Positions 42,454 through 50,703 of a stretch of 64,000 nt of DNA are shown here, one piece after another; positions within the stretch are counted from its first letter, which is position 1; the number at the start of each line of letters is the position of its first letter. Source of the stretch: Georgenia satyanarayanai (GTDB taxonomy: Bacteria; Actinomycetota; Actinomycetes; Actinomycetales; Actinomycetaceae); contig NZ_UETB01000002.1 of NCBI RefSeq assembly GCF_900116375.1, positions 124,001 through 188,000 on the forward strand, in the 5' to 3' direction. Both the position numbers and the translations under genes were made by a program. A model generated the notes under the pieces. The model ran no database searches. It was given only the letters and a program-made list of their open reading frames with translations, and was not told where the DNA came from.

Positions 42454-44292
42454 ATGAGCCAGCAGTCCCCGGACCCGGTCCAGCAGGAGGTCCTCAGCGT
42501 GCTGGCCCGCTGGATGGTCGACAGCTTCCCCGCGGAGCCCGGCTGGGACGAGCTGCACATGCAGCTGCGACCGCTGCGCGACGTCGTGTCCTTCCGGGTC
42601 GTCGAGGTCCGCGGCGAGGAGCGCACCGCCCGCCTCGGCCGCCTCACCGCCGACCAGCCGCCCTACACCCTGGCCCGACGACTGCAGGACCTCAACGCCC
42701 AGCCCGAGCAGGGCACGTGGATCGAGGCCGCGCTCACCCTGAGCGCCACCGGCTGGCCCGAGCCCACCTTCACCGTGACCGGGCGCTTCAACCGCGACGG
42801 CGAGCCCTCCCCCTGGCGGGAGGGCGACGAGCCCCTCGACGCGACGGACCTCGTCCACCACCTCACCCGCTACCCGCGCCGCGCCGACGCCGTGCCCGGC
42901 TGGATGGCTCAGCGGATCACCGACGCCGGCCTCGCCGTCCCCGGGCCGGGCGGCGCGGAGGGGACGACGGCCGGTGCGGGCGCCGCCGTCGCCGAGGAGG
43001 AGGGGGCGGCGGTCGCGAGCATCGCCGAGCCCGGGGGCCGTCCGCGCCCCGAGGTCCTCGACATCGTCGTCGACCGTGACGGCCCGGTGCTCGCCGACGG
43101 CACCCGACCCGGACGGCGGCGCCTCCGCCTGGGCGGCTCGCTGCGGCTCCTCGACGTGCTGGAGACCGTGGGCGTCCCCCTCACCTTCATCGACGACCGC
43201 GGCACGTGGATCGTGCGCCTGGGCGAGTCGCGCGACGCGGGTCAGGTCCTCGCCGTCGTCGAGCAGGGTCAGGGCGCCCCGACCGGAGCGGTCCCCGACG
43301 CCCGCGTCCACCTCCTCACCGAGGCGCAGCCCGCCGACCTCCTCGACGAGGACGGGCGCCTGCTCCTCTACTACTGCTCGGTGCCCGGGGAGCTGGAGGT
43401 CGTCCTCGACAGCGCCCGGCTCGGGGAGGTCGTCCCCCCGCCGGCACCGGCCACGCCCCCGGACAACGCGCTCGTGCGCACCGCCGTCGCCGAGTTCGCC
43501 GCCGACCCCGGCCCCCGGCGCATGCTCCACGTGCTGCGCCAGGCCCTCGGCGGGAAGCTCGTCGTGGACGCGACCGGGTCGGAGCTGCCCGCGCCGGGCA
43601 CCCCGGCTCCCGAGCTGCGTCTCACCACGCTGACGGCGCCGGACGGCAGCCGTGCCCTCGCGGCGTTCACGAGCAACGCGGCCCTCGCGGAGTTCCGCGG
43701 CAAGGCCGCCCCGACCGACGAGCGGGTCACCGGCATCGCGCAGTCCGGCGTGGCGCTGCTCGAGACGTTCCGCAAGGCCGAGGAGCTGGGCTGGTTCCTC
43801 ATCGACCCGAACGGCCCCTCCTGCGCGATCGGCCGCAAGGAGGTCGAGCTCGCCCTCGCCGCCCCGAGCGCGAGCGCCGTCAAGGACCTCCTCGCCGGCC
43901 CGCACACCGCCCAGGAGCTCGTCACCGCGCTGGGTGAGCCGGGGACCCAGCTGTTCATCGCCCACACCGAGACCGACGGGCGCGCCGGGCCCGTCCTCGT
44001 GCGCGACCGCACCGACGGCAAGCCCGTGCTCCTCGCGTTCACCTCCCCCGTCGAGGTGGCCGCCTACAACCCCGACTTCGGCGCCCGCCGGCTCCCGGCC
44101 GGGGCGCTGCTCCAGCTCGTCGTGGCCAACCGCGCCAAGGCGCTCGTGGTCAACCCGTCCGGTCCCCAGGGCGTGCTCCCCCTCGCCCAGGTGTGGCACG
44201 CGCTCGGCAACCCCGACCTCCCGCCGGCCCCCGCCGGCACCGCCGACGACGGCGGGACCGGCACAGGCGAGAGCGAGGGCACCACCCCGTGA
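42454..44292 (+). CDS. YezG-like plus SseB-domain protein, upstream of XPB helicase pair
   Basis: 612 aa, soluble. The N-terminal 110 residues (LARWMVDSFPAEPGWDELHMQL) resemble the YezG/DUF600 immunity fold. The middle has an LDVLETVGVP.. TWIVRLG binding-like region. The C-terminal half (VRTAVAEFAADPGPRRMLHVLRQAL, LVLAFTS-type repeats, PDFGARRLPAGALLQLV) contains two or more SseB domains. Function is not established. It overlaps the helicase-associated gene by 4 nt, so it is expressed with it. GAAGGGCGAG lies before the ATG. Confidence 0.68.
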   Translation: MSQQSPDPVQQEVLSVLARWMVDSFPAEPGWDELHMQLRPLRDVVSFRVVEVRGEERTARLGRLTADQPPYTLARRLQDLNAQPEQGTWIEAALTLSATGWPEPTFTVTGRFNRDGEPSPWREGDEPLDATDLVHHLTRYPRRADAVPGWMAQRITDAGLAVPGPGGAEGTTAGAGAAVAEEEGAAVASIAEPGGRPRPEVLDIVVDRDGPVLADGTRPGRRRLRLGGSLRLLDVLETVGVPLTFIDDRGTWIVRLGESRDAGQVLAVVEQGQGAPTGAVPDARVHLLTEAQPADLLDEDGRLLLYYCSVPGELEVVLDSARLGEVVPPPAPATPPDNALVRTAVAEFAADPGPRRMLHVLRQALGGKLVVDATGSELPAPGTPAPELRLTTLTAPDGSRALAAFTSNAALAEFRGKAAPTDERVTGIAQSGVALLETFRKAEELGWFLIDPNGPSCAIGRKEVELALAAPSASAVKDLLAGPHTAQELVTALGEPGTQLFIAHTETDGRAGPVLVRDRTDGKPVLLAFTSPVEVAAYNPDFGARRLPAGALLQLVVANRAKALVVNPSGPQGVLPLAQVWHALGNPDLPPAPAGTADDGGTGTGESEGTTP

Positions 44293-46538
44293 CCACCGGC
44301 GGGACGGCCCGGCTGGCCGACGTCGTCACCGAGCTCGCCCGGCGGCAGGACACGGACGTCGTCGCGCTCCTGCGCGACCGCCCCGACCTGCCCGTGCCGC
44401 CGCCCACGACGCTCACCGCCCTGGCCGCGCGCGCCTGCTCCCGGCCCTCGGTCGAGCGGGTGCTCGCGGGTCTGGACCAGCACGTCCTCGAGGTCGCCGA
44501 GTCGGTGTGCGCGCTCGGTGGGCTGGGACCGGTGGACGCGGCGGCCGTGCGGGCCGCCACGGGTGCCGAGGACCGGGCCGCGGCGGCGAGCGTCGACGAG
44601 GCCTACGCGCGTCTGGAGCGTCTGCTGCTCGTCGTCGGCGGCCTGCCCGTCCTCGCGCTGCACGAGGCCCTCGGCCCCTACCCGGCACGGCTCGGGCCGC
44701 CGCTCGCGGCGCTCGACACGGTGCACACGCCCGTGACGACGCCCGAGGCGCTCACCGCCGTGCTCACCGACGCCCCTCCCGCCGCCCACCGGGTGCTCGA
44801 CGCGCTCGTCACCGGCACGCCCGTCGGCGTGACGAGCGGCGAGCCGGCCGGCGCCACGCGCTGGCTCCTCGACCACGGCGTCCTCCAGCGGCTCGGCGCC
44901 ACCCAGGTGGTACTGCCGCTGGAGACCGGGCTGGCCGCGCGGGCCGGGCGCACCCACCCCGAGCCCCACCCGCACCCGCCGCAGGTCGAAGCACCCACCC
45001 GGCCGGCCGCCGTCGTCGCCGCCGAGTCCACGCGTGCCGCCGAGGAGCTGGTCCGGCTCGTGGGTGTGGTCGTCCGGCAGTGGACGCAGGAGCCCGCGCC
45101 CGCGCTGCGCAGCGGCGGTCTGGGGGTGCGAGAGCTCCGCCGGCTCGCCGGTGACCTCGCCACCACCCCGGAGCAGGCGGCGGAGATCGTCGAGATCGCC
45201 GCGATGGCGGGCCTCGTCGGGCCCGACGACGACGGCGAGCGCCCGGTCCTCGGGCCCGCCGCCCCCGCAGCGGACTGGGCCGAGGACGAGCTCGCCGACC
45301 GGTGGGTGGCGCTCGCCGAGGGCTGGCTGGCCTCCACGCGCATGCCGTGGCTCGTGGGCACCCGCGACGACCGCGGCACGCTGCGTGCGGCGCTCGGCCC
45401 GGGCCTGGAGCGGGGCTGGGCGGCGCGGCTGCGCCGTCGGGTGCTGTCCGTGCTCGCCTCCCTGCCCGCCGGGACGGCACCGGCCCCCACCGACGTCCAC
45501 GCCGTGCTGCGCTGGCAGGCGCCGCGCGCGACGCCGCCCGAGGCGAGCGTCGCGGCCGTCCTCGCCGAGACCGAGCTGCTCGGGCTCACCGGCGCGGGGG
45601 CGCTCGGCTCGGCGGGCCGTGCCCTGGCCGCCGGGGCGGAGCCGGCCGAGGTCGCGGCCGCCCTGGCCCACGACCTGCCCGAGCCGGTGGGCGAGATCCT
45701 CGTCCAGGGTGACCTCACCGCCGTCGTGCCCGGACGCCCCACGCGTGAGCTCGCCGAGCTGCTCGACCAGGTGGCCGACGTCGAGAGCCGCGGTGCGGCC
45801 CTCACGGTGCGCTTCACCGCCGAGTCGGTGCGACGGGCGCTGGACGCGGGCACGGAGGCGCCGGACCTGCTCGAGCGGCTGGCCGCGGTCTCGCGGACCC
45901 CGCTGCCGCAGGCGCTGGAGTACCTCGTGGGGGACACCGCCCGGCGGCACGGGCGGCTGCGCGTGGGCGGTGCGGGCAGCTACCTGCGCACGCCCGACGA
46001 GCCCACCACCCGAGCCCTCCTCGCCGACCCGCGGCTGGCCACCCTCGGCCTGCGGGAGATCGCACCGACGGCGCTCGTCAGCCGCGCCCTGCCCGGGGAG
46101 CTGCTCGAGACCCTGCGCCGCACCGGGGCCGCCCCGGTGCTCGAGGGGCCCGGTGGCGCGGCGGTGACCGGGCGGACCGAGGCCCGGCGCGGTGTCCGCA
46201 CGGCACCGCGCGTGCGGCGGGCCGGTGAGGTCCAGGTGCAGGGTCCCGACGACGTCGCCCTCGAACGGCTCGTGGGTCGGATGCGCTCCGGTCAGGAGCG
46301 CGCCGACCAGCGCGACGACCTCCCGGCGACCGACCCGGTCCACACCGTCGCGGCCCTCCGGGAGGCCGCGAGCAGCGGCAGCACGGTCCGCGTCGTCCTC
46401 ATCGGCGCGAGCGGGAAGCCGGAGCGCAGACGCGTGCGCCCGGTGAGCGTGGAGGGCGGGCGCGTCCGGATGATCGACCTCGACCGCGAGTCCGAGCTCG
46501 TCGTCGCCATCCACCGCATCAGCGCCGTCTCCGACTGA
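44289..46538 (+). CDS. Helicase-associated domain protein (Helicase_C_3), partner of XPB
   Basis: 749 aa. The C-terminal part (VQGDLTAVVPGRPTRELAELLDQVADVESRGAALTVRF) is the Helicase_C_3/XPB-Ssl2-type domain, and the N-terminal 500 residues are Ala/Leu-rich helices. No ATPase motifs are present. In mycobacteria the same protein type (Rv0862c) precedes the XPB helicase, so it is probably its partner in DNA repair. A GTG start overlaps the SseB gene stop (GTGA). Confidence 0.78.
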   Translation: MTTGGTARLADVVTELARRQDTDVVALLRDRPDLPVPPPTTLTALAARACSRPSVERVLAGLDQHVLEVAESVCALGGLGPVDAAAVRAATGAEDRAAAASVDEAYARLERLLLVVGGLPVLALHEALGPYPARLGPPLAALDTVHTPVTTPEALTAVLTDAPPAAHRVLDALVTGTPVGVTSGEPAGATRWLLDHGVLQRLGATQVVLPLETGLAARAGRTHPEPHPHPPQVEAPTRPAAVVAAESTRAAEELVRLVGVVVRQWTQEPAPALRSGGLGVRELRRLAGDLATTPEQAAEIVEIAAMAGLVGPDDDGERPVLGPAAPAADWAEDELADRWVALAEGWLASTRMPWLVGTRDDRGTLRAALGPGLERGWAARLRRRVLSVLASLPAGTAPAPTDVHAVLRWQAPRATPPEASVAAVLAETELLGLTGAGALGSAGRALAAGAEPAEVAAALAHDLPEPVGEILVQGDLTAVVPGRPTRELAELLDQVADVESRGAALTVRFTAESVRRALDAGTEAPDLLERLAAVSRTPLPQALEYLVGDTARRHGRLRVGGAGSYLRTPDEPTTRALLADPRLATLGLREIAPTALVSRALPGELLETLRRTGAAPVLEGPGGAAVTGRTEARRGVRTAPRVRRAGEVQVQGPDDVALERLVGRMRSGQERADQRDDLPATDPVHTVAALREAASSGSTVRVVLIGASGKPERRRVRPVSVEGGRVRMIDLDRESELVVAIHRISAVSD

Positions 46539-46549
46539 CCCCCCCCCTC

Positions 46550-46564
46550 AACGTCGCAAGTGGT
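46550..46564. repeat. Second copy of the AACGTCGCRAGTGGT intergenic motif
   Basis: AACGTCGCAAGTGGT differs by one base from 27499-27513, and both copies follow a C-rich run just after a stop codon. In this gap a later CACCACCTGGCC may be a decayed partner arm. Confidence 0.5.
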
Positions 46565-46654
46565 AGGTCCGGTGACGCTCTCGGGCGCCATAACGTCGGT
46601 CAACTCACCACCTGGCCGGGTGACGGGAGGCGACGGCCGCGGGACAATTGTCGG

Positions 46655-48316
46655 ATGCCTGATGGCCCGCTCATCGTCCAGTCCGACAAGACCCTGCTCC
46701 TCGAGGTCGACCATCCCCGTTCCCGGGACGCCCGCCGCGCGATCGCCCCCTTCGCCGAGCTCGAGCGCGCCCCGGAGCACATCCACACCTACCGGCTCAC
46801 GCCGCTGGGGCTGTGGAACGCGCGCGCCGCGGGGCATGACGCCGAGCAGGTGGTGAGCGCGCTCATCGACTTCTCGCGCTACCCCGTGCCGCACTCCCTG
46901 CTCGTCGACGTCGCCGAGACGATGGACCGCTACGGGCGCCTGCGTCTCGTCGCTCACCCGGCCCACGGGCTGGTCCTGGAGAGCACGGACGACGCCGTGC
47001 TCGAGGAGGTGCTGCGGTCCAGGAAGATGGCCGGTCTCGTCGGTGAGCGGCTCGACCCGAGCACCGTCGTCGTCCACGCGAGCGAGCGCGGCCAGGTCAA
47101 GCAGGTGCTCGTCAAGCTCGGCTGGCCGGCGGAGGACCTCGCCGGGTACGTCGACGGCGAGGCGCACCCGATCGCCCTCGAACAGGACGGGTGGGCGCTG
47201 CGGCCCTACCAGGAGGAGGCCGTGGACACCTTCTGGCACGGCGGCTCCGGCGTCGTCGTCCTCCCCTGCGGGGCGGGCAAGACCCTCGTCGGCGCAGGTG
47301 CGATGGCCCGATCGGCGACGACGACGCTCATCCTCGTCACCAACACCGTCTCGGCCCGCCAGTGGCGCGACGAGCTGCTGCGCCGCACCACCCTCACCGA
47401 GGACGAGATCGGGGAGTACTCCGGGGCACGCAAGGAGGTGCGGCCGGTGACGATCGCGACCTATCAGGTGCTGACGACGAAGCGGAAGGGCCTCTACCCG
47501 CACCTCGAGCTGCTCGACGCCCGCGACTGGGGCCTCATCCTCTACGACGAGGTCCACCTGCTCCCGGCGCCGATCTTCCGCATGACGGCGGACCTCCAGG
47601 CCCGCCGCCGGCTCGGGCTCACCGCCACGCTCGTGCGCGAGGACGGCCGGGAGGACGAGGTCTTCTCGCTCATCGGCCCCAAGCGCTACGACGCGCCGTG
47701 GAAGGACATCGAGGCGCAGGGCTACATCGCGCCGGCCGAGTGCACCGAGGTGCGGCTCACCCTGCCCGACAGCGAGCGGATGGTCTACGCGACCGCCGAG
47801 GCGGAGGACCGCTACCGGCTGGCGGCCACCGCCGGCGGCAAGGAGCGGGTCGTGGAGGACATCGTGCGCCGGCACCCCGGGGAGCAGGTGCTCGTGATCG
47901 GGCAGTACCTCGACCAGCTCGAGGACCTGTCCGCACGCCTGGACGCCCCCGTCATCACCGGCGCGACGAGCGTCAACCAGCGCGAGCAGCTGTTCGCGCA
48001 GTTCCGCGCCGGTGAGCTGCCGGTGCTCGTCGTCTCCAAGGTCGCGAACTTCTCCATCGACCTGCCCGAGGCCTCGGTCGCGGTGCAGGTGTCCGGGTCC
48101 TTCGGCTCCCGGCAGGAGGAGGCGCAGCGGCTGGGGCGCCTGCTGCGGCCCAAGGCCGACGGCAAGACGGCGCACTTCTACACCGTCGTCACGCGCGACA
48201 CCGTCGACCAGGAGTTCGCCGCGCACCGGCAGCGGTTCCTCGCCGAGCAGGGCTACTCCTACCGGATCGTCGACGCCGAGGACCTCACCGACACCGCGCT
48301 GCCCGCCGACAGCTGA
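46655..48316 (+). CDS. xpb: XPB-family DNA repair helicase (bacterial Ercc3)
   Basis: 553 aa SF2 helicase. Walker A LPCGAGKT near residue 208, DEVH box (LILYDEVHLLP), motif III LGLTATLVREDGRED containing the XPB-specific RED motif, motif V SKVANFSIDLPEA and motif VI QEEAQRLGRLLRP. It unwinds or translocates on damaged DNA. The N-terminal 170 residues hold the damage-recognition-like domain. The start is probably leaderless (GACAAT, six bases, ATG at 46655). It follows its partner gene by 116 bp. Confidence 0.92.
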   Translation: MPDGPLIVQSDKTLLLEVDHPRSRDARRAIAPFAELERAPEHIHTYRLTPLGLWNARAAGHDAEQVVSALIDFSRYPVPHSLLVDVAETMDRYGRLRLVAHPAHGLVLESTDDAVLEEVLRSRKMAGLVGERLDPSTVVVHASERGQVKQVLVKLGWPAEDLAGYVDGEAHPIALEQDGWALRPYQEEAVDTFWHGGSGVVVLPCGAGKTLVGAGAMARSATTTLILVTNTVSARQWRDELLRRTTLTEDEIGEYSGARKEVRPVTIATYQVLTTKRKGLYPHLELLDARDWGLILYDEVHLLPAPIFRMTADLQARRRLGLTATLVREDGREDEVFSLIGPKRYDAPWKDIEAQGYIAPAECTEVRLTLPDSERMVYATAEAEDRYRLAATAGGKERVVEDIVRRHPGEQVLVIGQYLDQLEDLSARLDAPVITGATSVNQREQLFAQFRAGELPVLVVSKVANFSIDLPEASVAVQVSGSFGSRQEEAQRLGRLLRPKADGKTAHFYTVVTRDTVDQEFAAHRQRFLAEQGYSYRIVDAEDLTDTALPADS

Positions 48317-48327
48317 CCCACCCCCTT

Positions 48328-48646
48328 CGCCGAGCGCTGAGTTGTTACGCCCGCCCACCAGCCGAGGCGAGTCATCCCCCATCCGCCGAGCGCTGAGTTG
48401 TTACGACACACCGCCAGCAGAGTCACTCCCCCATTCCGCCGAGCGCTGAGTTGTTACGACCGCCGCGGGACCACGAAGCGCCCCATCCACTCGGTCGCGA
48501 GATGGGCGCCCGAGGGAATTGGGCCCTGAGTAACAACTCAGCGCTCGGCGATAGAGAGGCCGTAACAACTCAGCGCTCGGCGACGGAGAGGCCGTAACAA
48601 CTCAGCGCTCGGCGACGGAGAGGCCGTAACAACTCAGCGCTCGGCG
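48328..48646. repeat. Locus B: seven copies of the repeat as a 3-forward / 4-reverse inverted array
   Basis: The 358-bp convergent gap between the XPB gene and the oxidoreductase holds forward copies at 48328, 48384 and 48437 (periods 56 and 53) and reverse copies at 48530, 48562, 48594 and 48626 (period exactly 32). Each copy is 21 bp. Spacers within an array are near-identical (for example GAYRGAGAGGC in the reverse set). A central imperfect hairpin (GCGCCCCATC ... GATGGGCGC) separates the two halves. No coding sequence is seen in this gap. Confidence 0.92.
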
Positions 48647-48674
48647 ATAGAGGGGGCGGGGCGACCGGGGGCGG

Positions 48675-49652
48675 TCAGGTGTAGGCGAGTTGGGTGATGC
48701 GCTCGAGGGTGGCGGCGGTGCGGCGGGAGAGGGCGGCGTCGTCCGGGTCGGTCGTACCGGTACGCACCCGCTCGGCGAAGCGCGCGACCTCCGTGCCGTA
48801 CTGGTCCCCTTCGACCTCGACGACGGCGGGCGCGGCCCCGTCGCGCTCGACGACGATCCGCGCGACACCTCCCCGCTGGTCCGCCCGGAACACGTCCGGC
48901 AGGTGGATGGCGCCCGCGCTGCCGATGAGCCTCGCCTCCGCGCGGAAGGCCGCGTCGAAGGAGCAGTGGAGGTTCGCCGTCACCGCCCCGTACCGCGCGG
49001 CGACCGACACCCGGGTGGCCGCCCCGCCCGGCTCCTCGACCGTCGCGACCACGCCGAGGTCGTCCGGCTCGGCGCCGGTGAGCCAACCGAGGAGGTCCAC
49101 CGGGTAGCAGCCGATGTCGTTGTGGGCGCCGCCGCCCAGGTCGCGGCGCAACCGGATGTCGAGCGGCTCGGTGCGCGCCTGGACGAAGTGGAAGGAGGAC
49201 TCGACGGTGACGAGCTCACCGATCTCGCCTGCCTCGAGCATCTCGCGCACCCGCTGCAGCTGCGGGTGGTAGCGGTACATGAAGGCCTCGGCGACCTGCA
49301 CGCCCGCCCGCCGGGCGGCCCCCTCGACGGCGTCGAGCTCGGCCACGCCCTGGACGATGGGCTTCTCGCACAGCACGTGCTTGCCGGCCTCGACGGCCGC
49401 GATCGTCCACCGCGCGTGCTCGGTGTTGGGCAGCGGGACGTAGACGGCGTCGACGTCCGGGTCGGCGAGGAGCTCCTCGTGGCTGCCGTAGTGGCGCTCG
49501 ATCCCCAGCCGCTCGGCGTAGTCCTGCGCCCGGCCGCTGGCCGAGCTCACCGCCACGACCTCACCGGCACCGGCCCGCCGGATGGCGGGGATGACCGCCT
49601 TCTCCGCGATCCGTGCCGCACCGAGCACGCCCCACCGCACCACGTCCACCAT
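48675..49652 (-). CDS. Gfo/Idh/MocA-family NAD(P)-dependent oxidoreductase
   Basis: 325 aa. The Rossmann motif WGVLGAARIAEKAVIPAI is at the N-terminus, the EKP motif (VLCEKPIVQGV) is near residue 95, and the catalytic His region LGGGAHNDIGCYPVDLL is near residue 175. It oxidises or reduces a sugar or cyclitol-like substrate, which is unknown. GGAGGAG precedes the ATG. Single gene, bounded downstream by repeat locus B. Confidence 0.88.
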   Translation of the reverse strand: MVDVVRWGVLGAARIAEKAVIPAIRRAGAGEVVAVSSASGRAQDYAERLGIERHYGSHEELLADPDVDAVYVPLPNTEHARWTIAAVEAGKHVLCEKPIVQGVAELDAVEGAARRAGVQVAEAFMYRYHPQLQRVREMLEAGEIGELVTVESSFHFVQARTEPLDIRLRRDLGGGAHNDIGCYPVDLLGWLTGAEPDDLGVVATVEEPGGAATRVSVAARYGAVTANLHCSFDAAFRAEARLIGSAGAIHLPDVFRADQRGGVARIVVERDGAAPAVVEVEGDQYGTEVARFAERVRTGTTDPDDAALSRRTAATLERITQLAYT

Positions 49653-49757
49653 CGAGCTCCTCCTCCAGTCACGGGCTGCGGTCAGGCTAGCGCGACGCAC
49701 CGACCCACCCGCTCGACCGACGTCGTCCTCCTCCGACCCGGCATGATGGGGGCCGAC

Positions 49758-50663
49758 ATGACGACGACGGGAGGCCAGGTGGACGAGGAGCGCGTGAGCG
49801 CCGAGCTCGTCGCCGTCATCACGGCGGTCCAGAACGACGTCCCGCTGGTCCTCACGACCGCCGACGGCCGGCTGCTGCCCTCCGGCCCGCTCGAGCCCGG
49901 CGGCGGGTCCATGCAGGCCGGCATGCGCTCGTGGGTCACCCGCCAGACCGGGTACGAGCTCGGCTACGTCGAGCAGCTCTACACCTTCACCGACCGCAGC
50001 CGCGGGCCGGGCTCCGTCCTCGCGATCTCCTACCTCGGCCTCACCACCGTCTCCGCGGTCACCCCGGGCTGGCGCAGCTGGCTCGAGTACTTCCCCTGGG
50101 AGGACCAGCGGGTGGGCGACGGCGTGATCGGGGAGGTCCTCGCCCCCGCCCTGGAGCGGTGGGCCACGACGACGGCGGACGACAAGCTGGCCCAGCGGCG
50201 CCGCCTCCGCGCGGCCGTGACCTTCGGCCTCGAGGACCACCCGTGGCTGCCCGAGCTGGCCCTCCAGCGCTACGAGCTCCTCTACGAGGCCGGCCTCGTG
50301 CCCGAGGCGGACGGCGGCGCCGGCGCGCCGGGCCTGCCGATGCAGCGCGACCACCGCCGGATCCTCGCCACGGGCATCAGCCGCCTGCGCGCCAAGATCC
50401 AGTACCGGCCGGTCGTCTTCGAGATGCTGCCGGAGAGCTTCACGCTCGGCCGGCTGCAGACGACGGTCGAGGCGGTGGCCGGGCAGCCGCTGCACAAGCA
50501 GAACTTCCGCCGGCTCGTCGAGCAGCAGGAACTCGTCGAGGAGACCGGTGAGGTGGACACGTCCACCGGTGGTCGCCCGGCCAAGCTCGTCCGCTTCCGC
50601 CGCGCCGTCCTGGACGAGCGTGAGGCCGTGGGGACCAAGCTCCCGATCGCCCGGCCCAGGTGA
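49758..50663 (+). CDS. NrtR-like regulator: Nudix-derived domain plus winged helix
   Basis: 301 aa. The first about 200 residues have a Nudix fold without a clear Nudix box (VPLVLTTADGRLLPSGPLEPG ... LAISYLGLTTV). The C-terminus, QYRPVVFEMLPESFTLGRLQTTVEAVAG then NFRRLVEQQELVEETGE, is the NrtR winged helix. NrtR proteins sense ADP-ribose and control NAD metabolism. No NAD genes are nearby, so the target is elsewhere. The ATG at 49758 is preferred. An ATG at 49743 is also possible. Confidence 0.75.
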   Translation: MTTTGGQVDEERVSAELVAVITAVQNDVPLVLTTADGRLLPSGPLEPGGGSMQAGMRSWVTRQTGYELGYVEQLYTFTDRSRGPGSVLAISYLGLTTVSAVTPGWRSWLEYFPWEDQRVGDGVIGEVLAPALERWATTTADDKLAQRRRLRAAVTFGLEDHPWLPELALQRYELLYEAGLVPEADGGAGAPGLPMQRDHRRILATGISRLRAKIQYRPVVFEMLPESFTLGRLQTTVEAVAGQPLHKQNFRRLVEQQELVEETGEVDTSTGGRPAKLVRFRRAVLDEREAVGTKLPIARPR

Positions 50664-50703
50664 GGACATTGCGCTGCGCCGACGGTGCAGCGAAGATCGC
50701 AGG

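Noticed and set aside
48530-48646. CRISPR array
   Set aside because: The repeat is 21 bp and spacers are 11 bp and nearly identical to each other. Spacers in a CRISPR array are unique and longer, and no cas genes are near.
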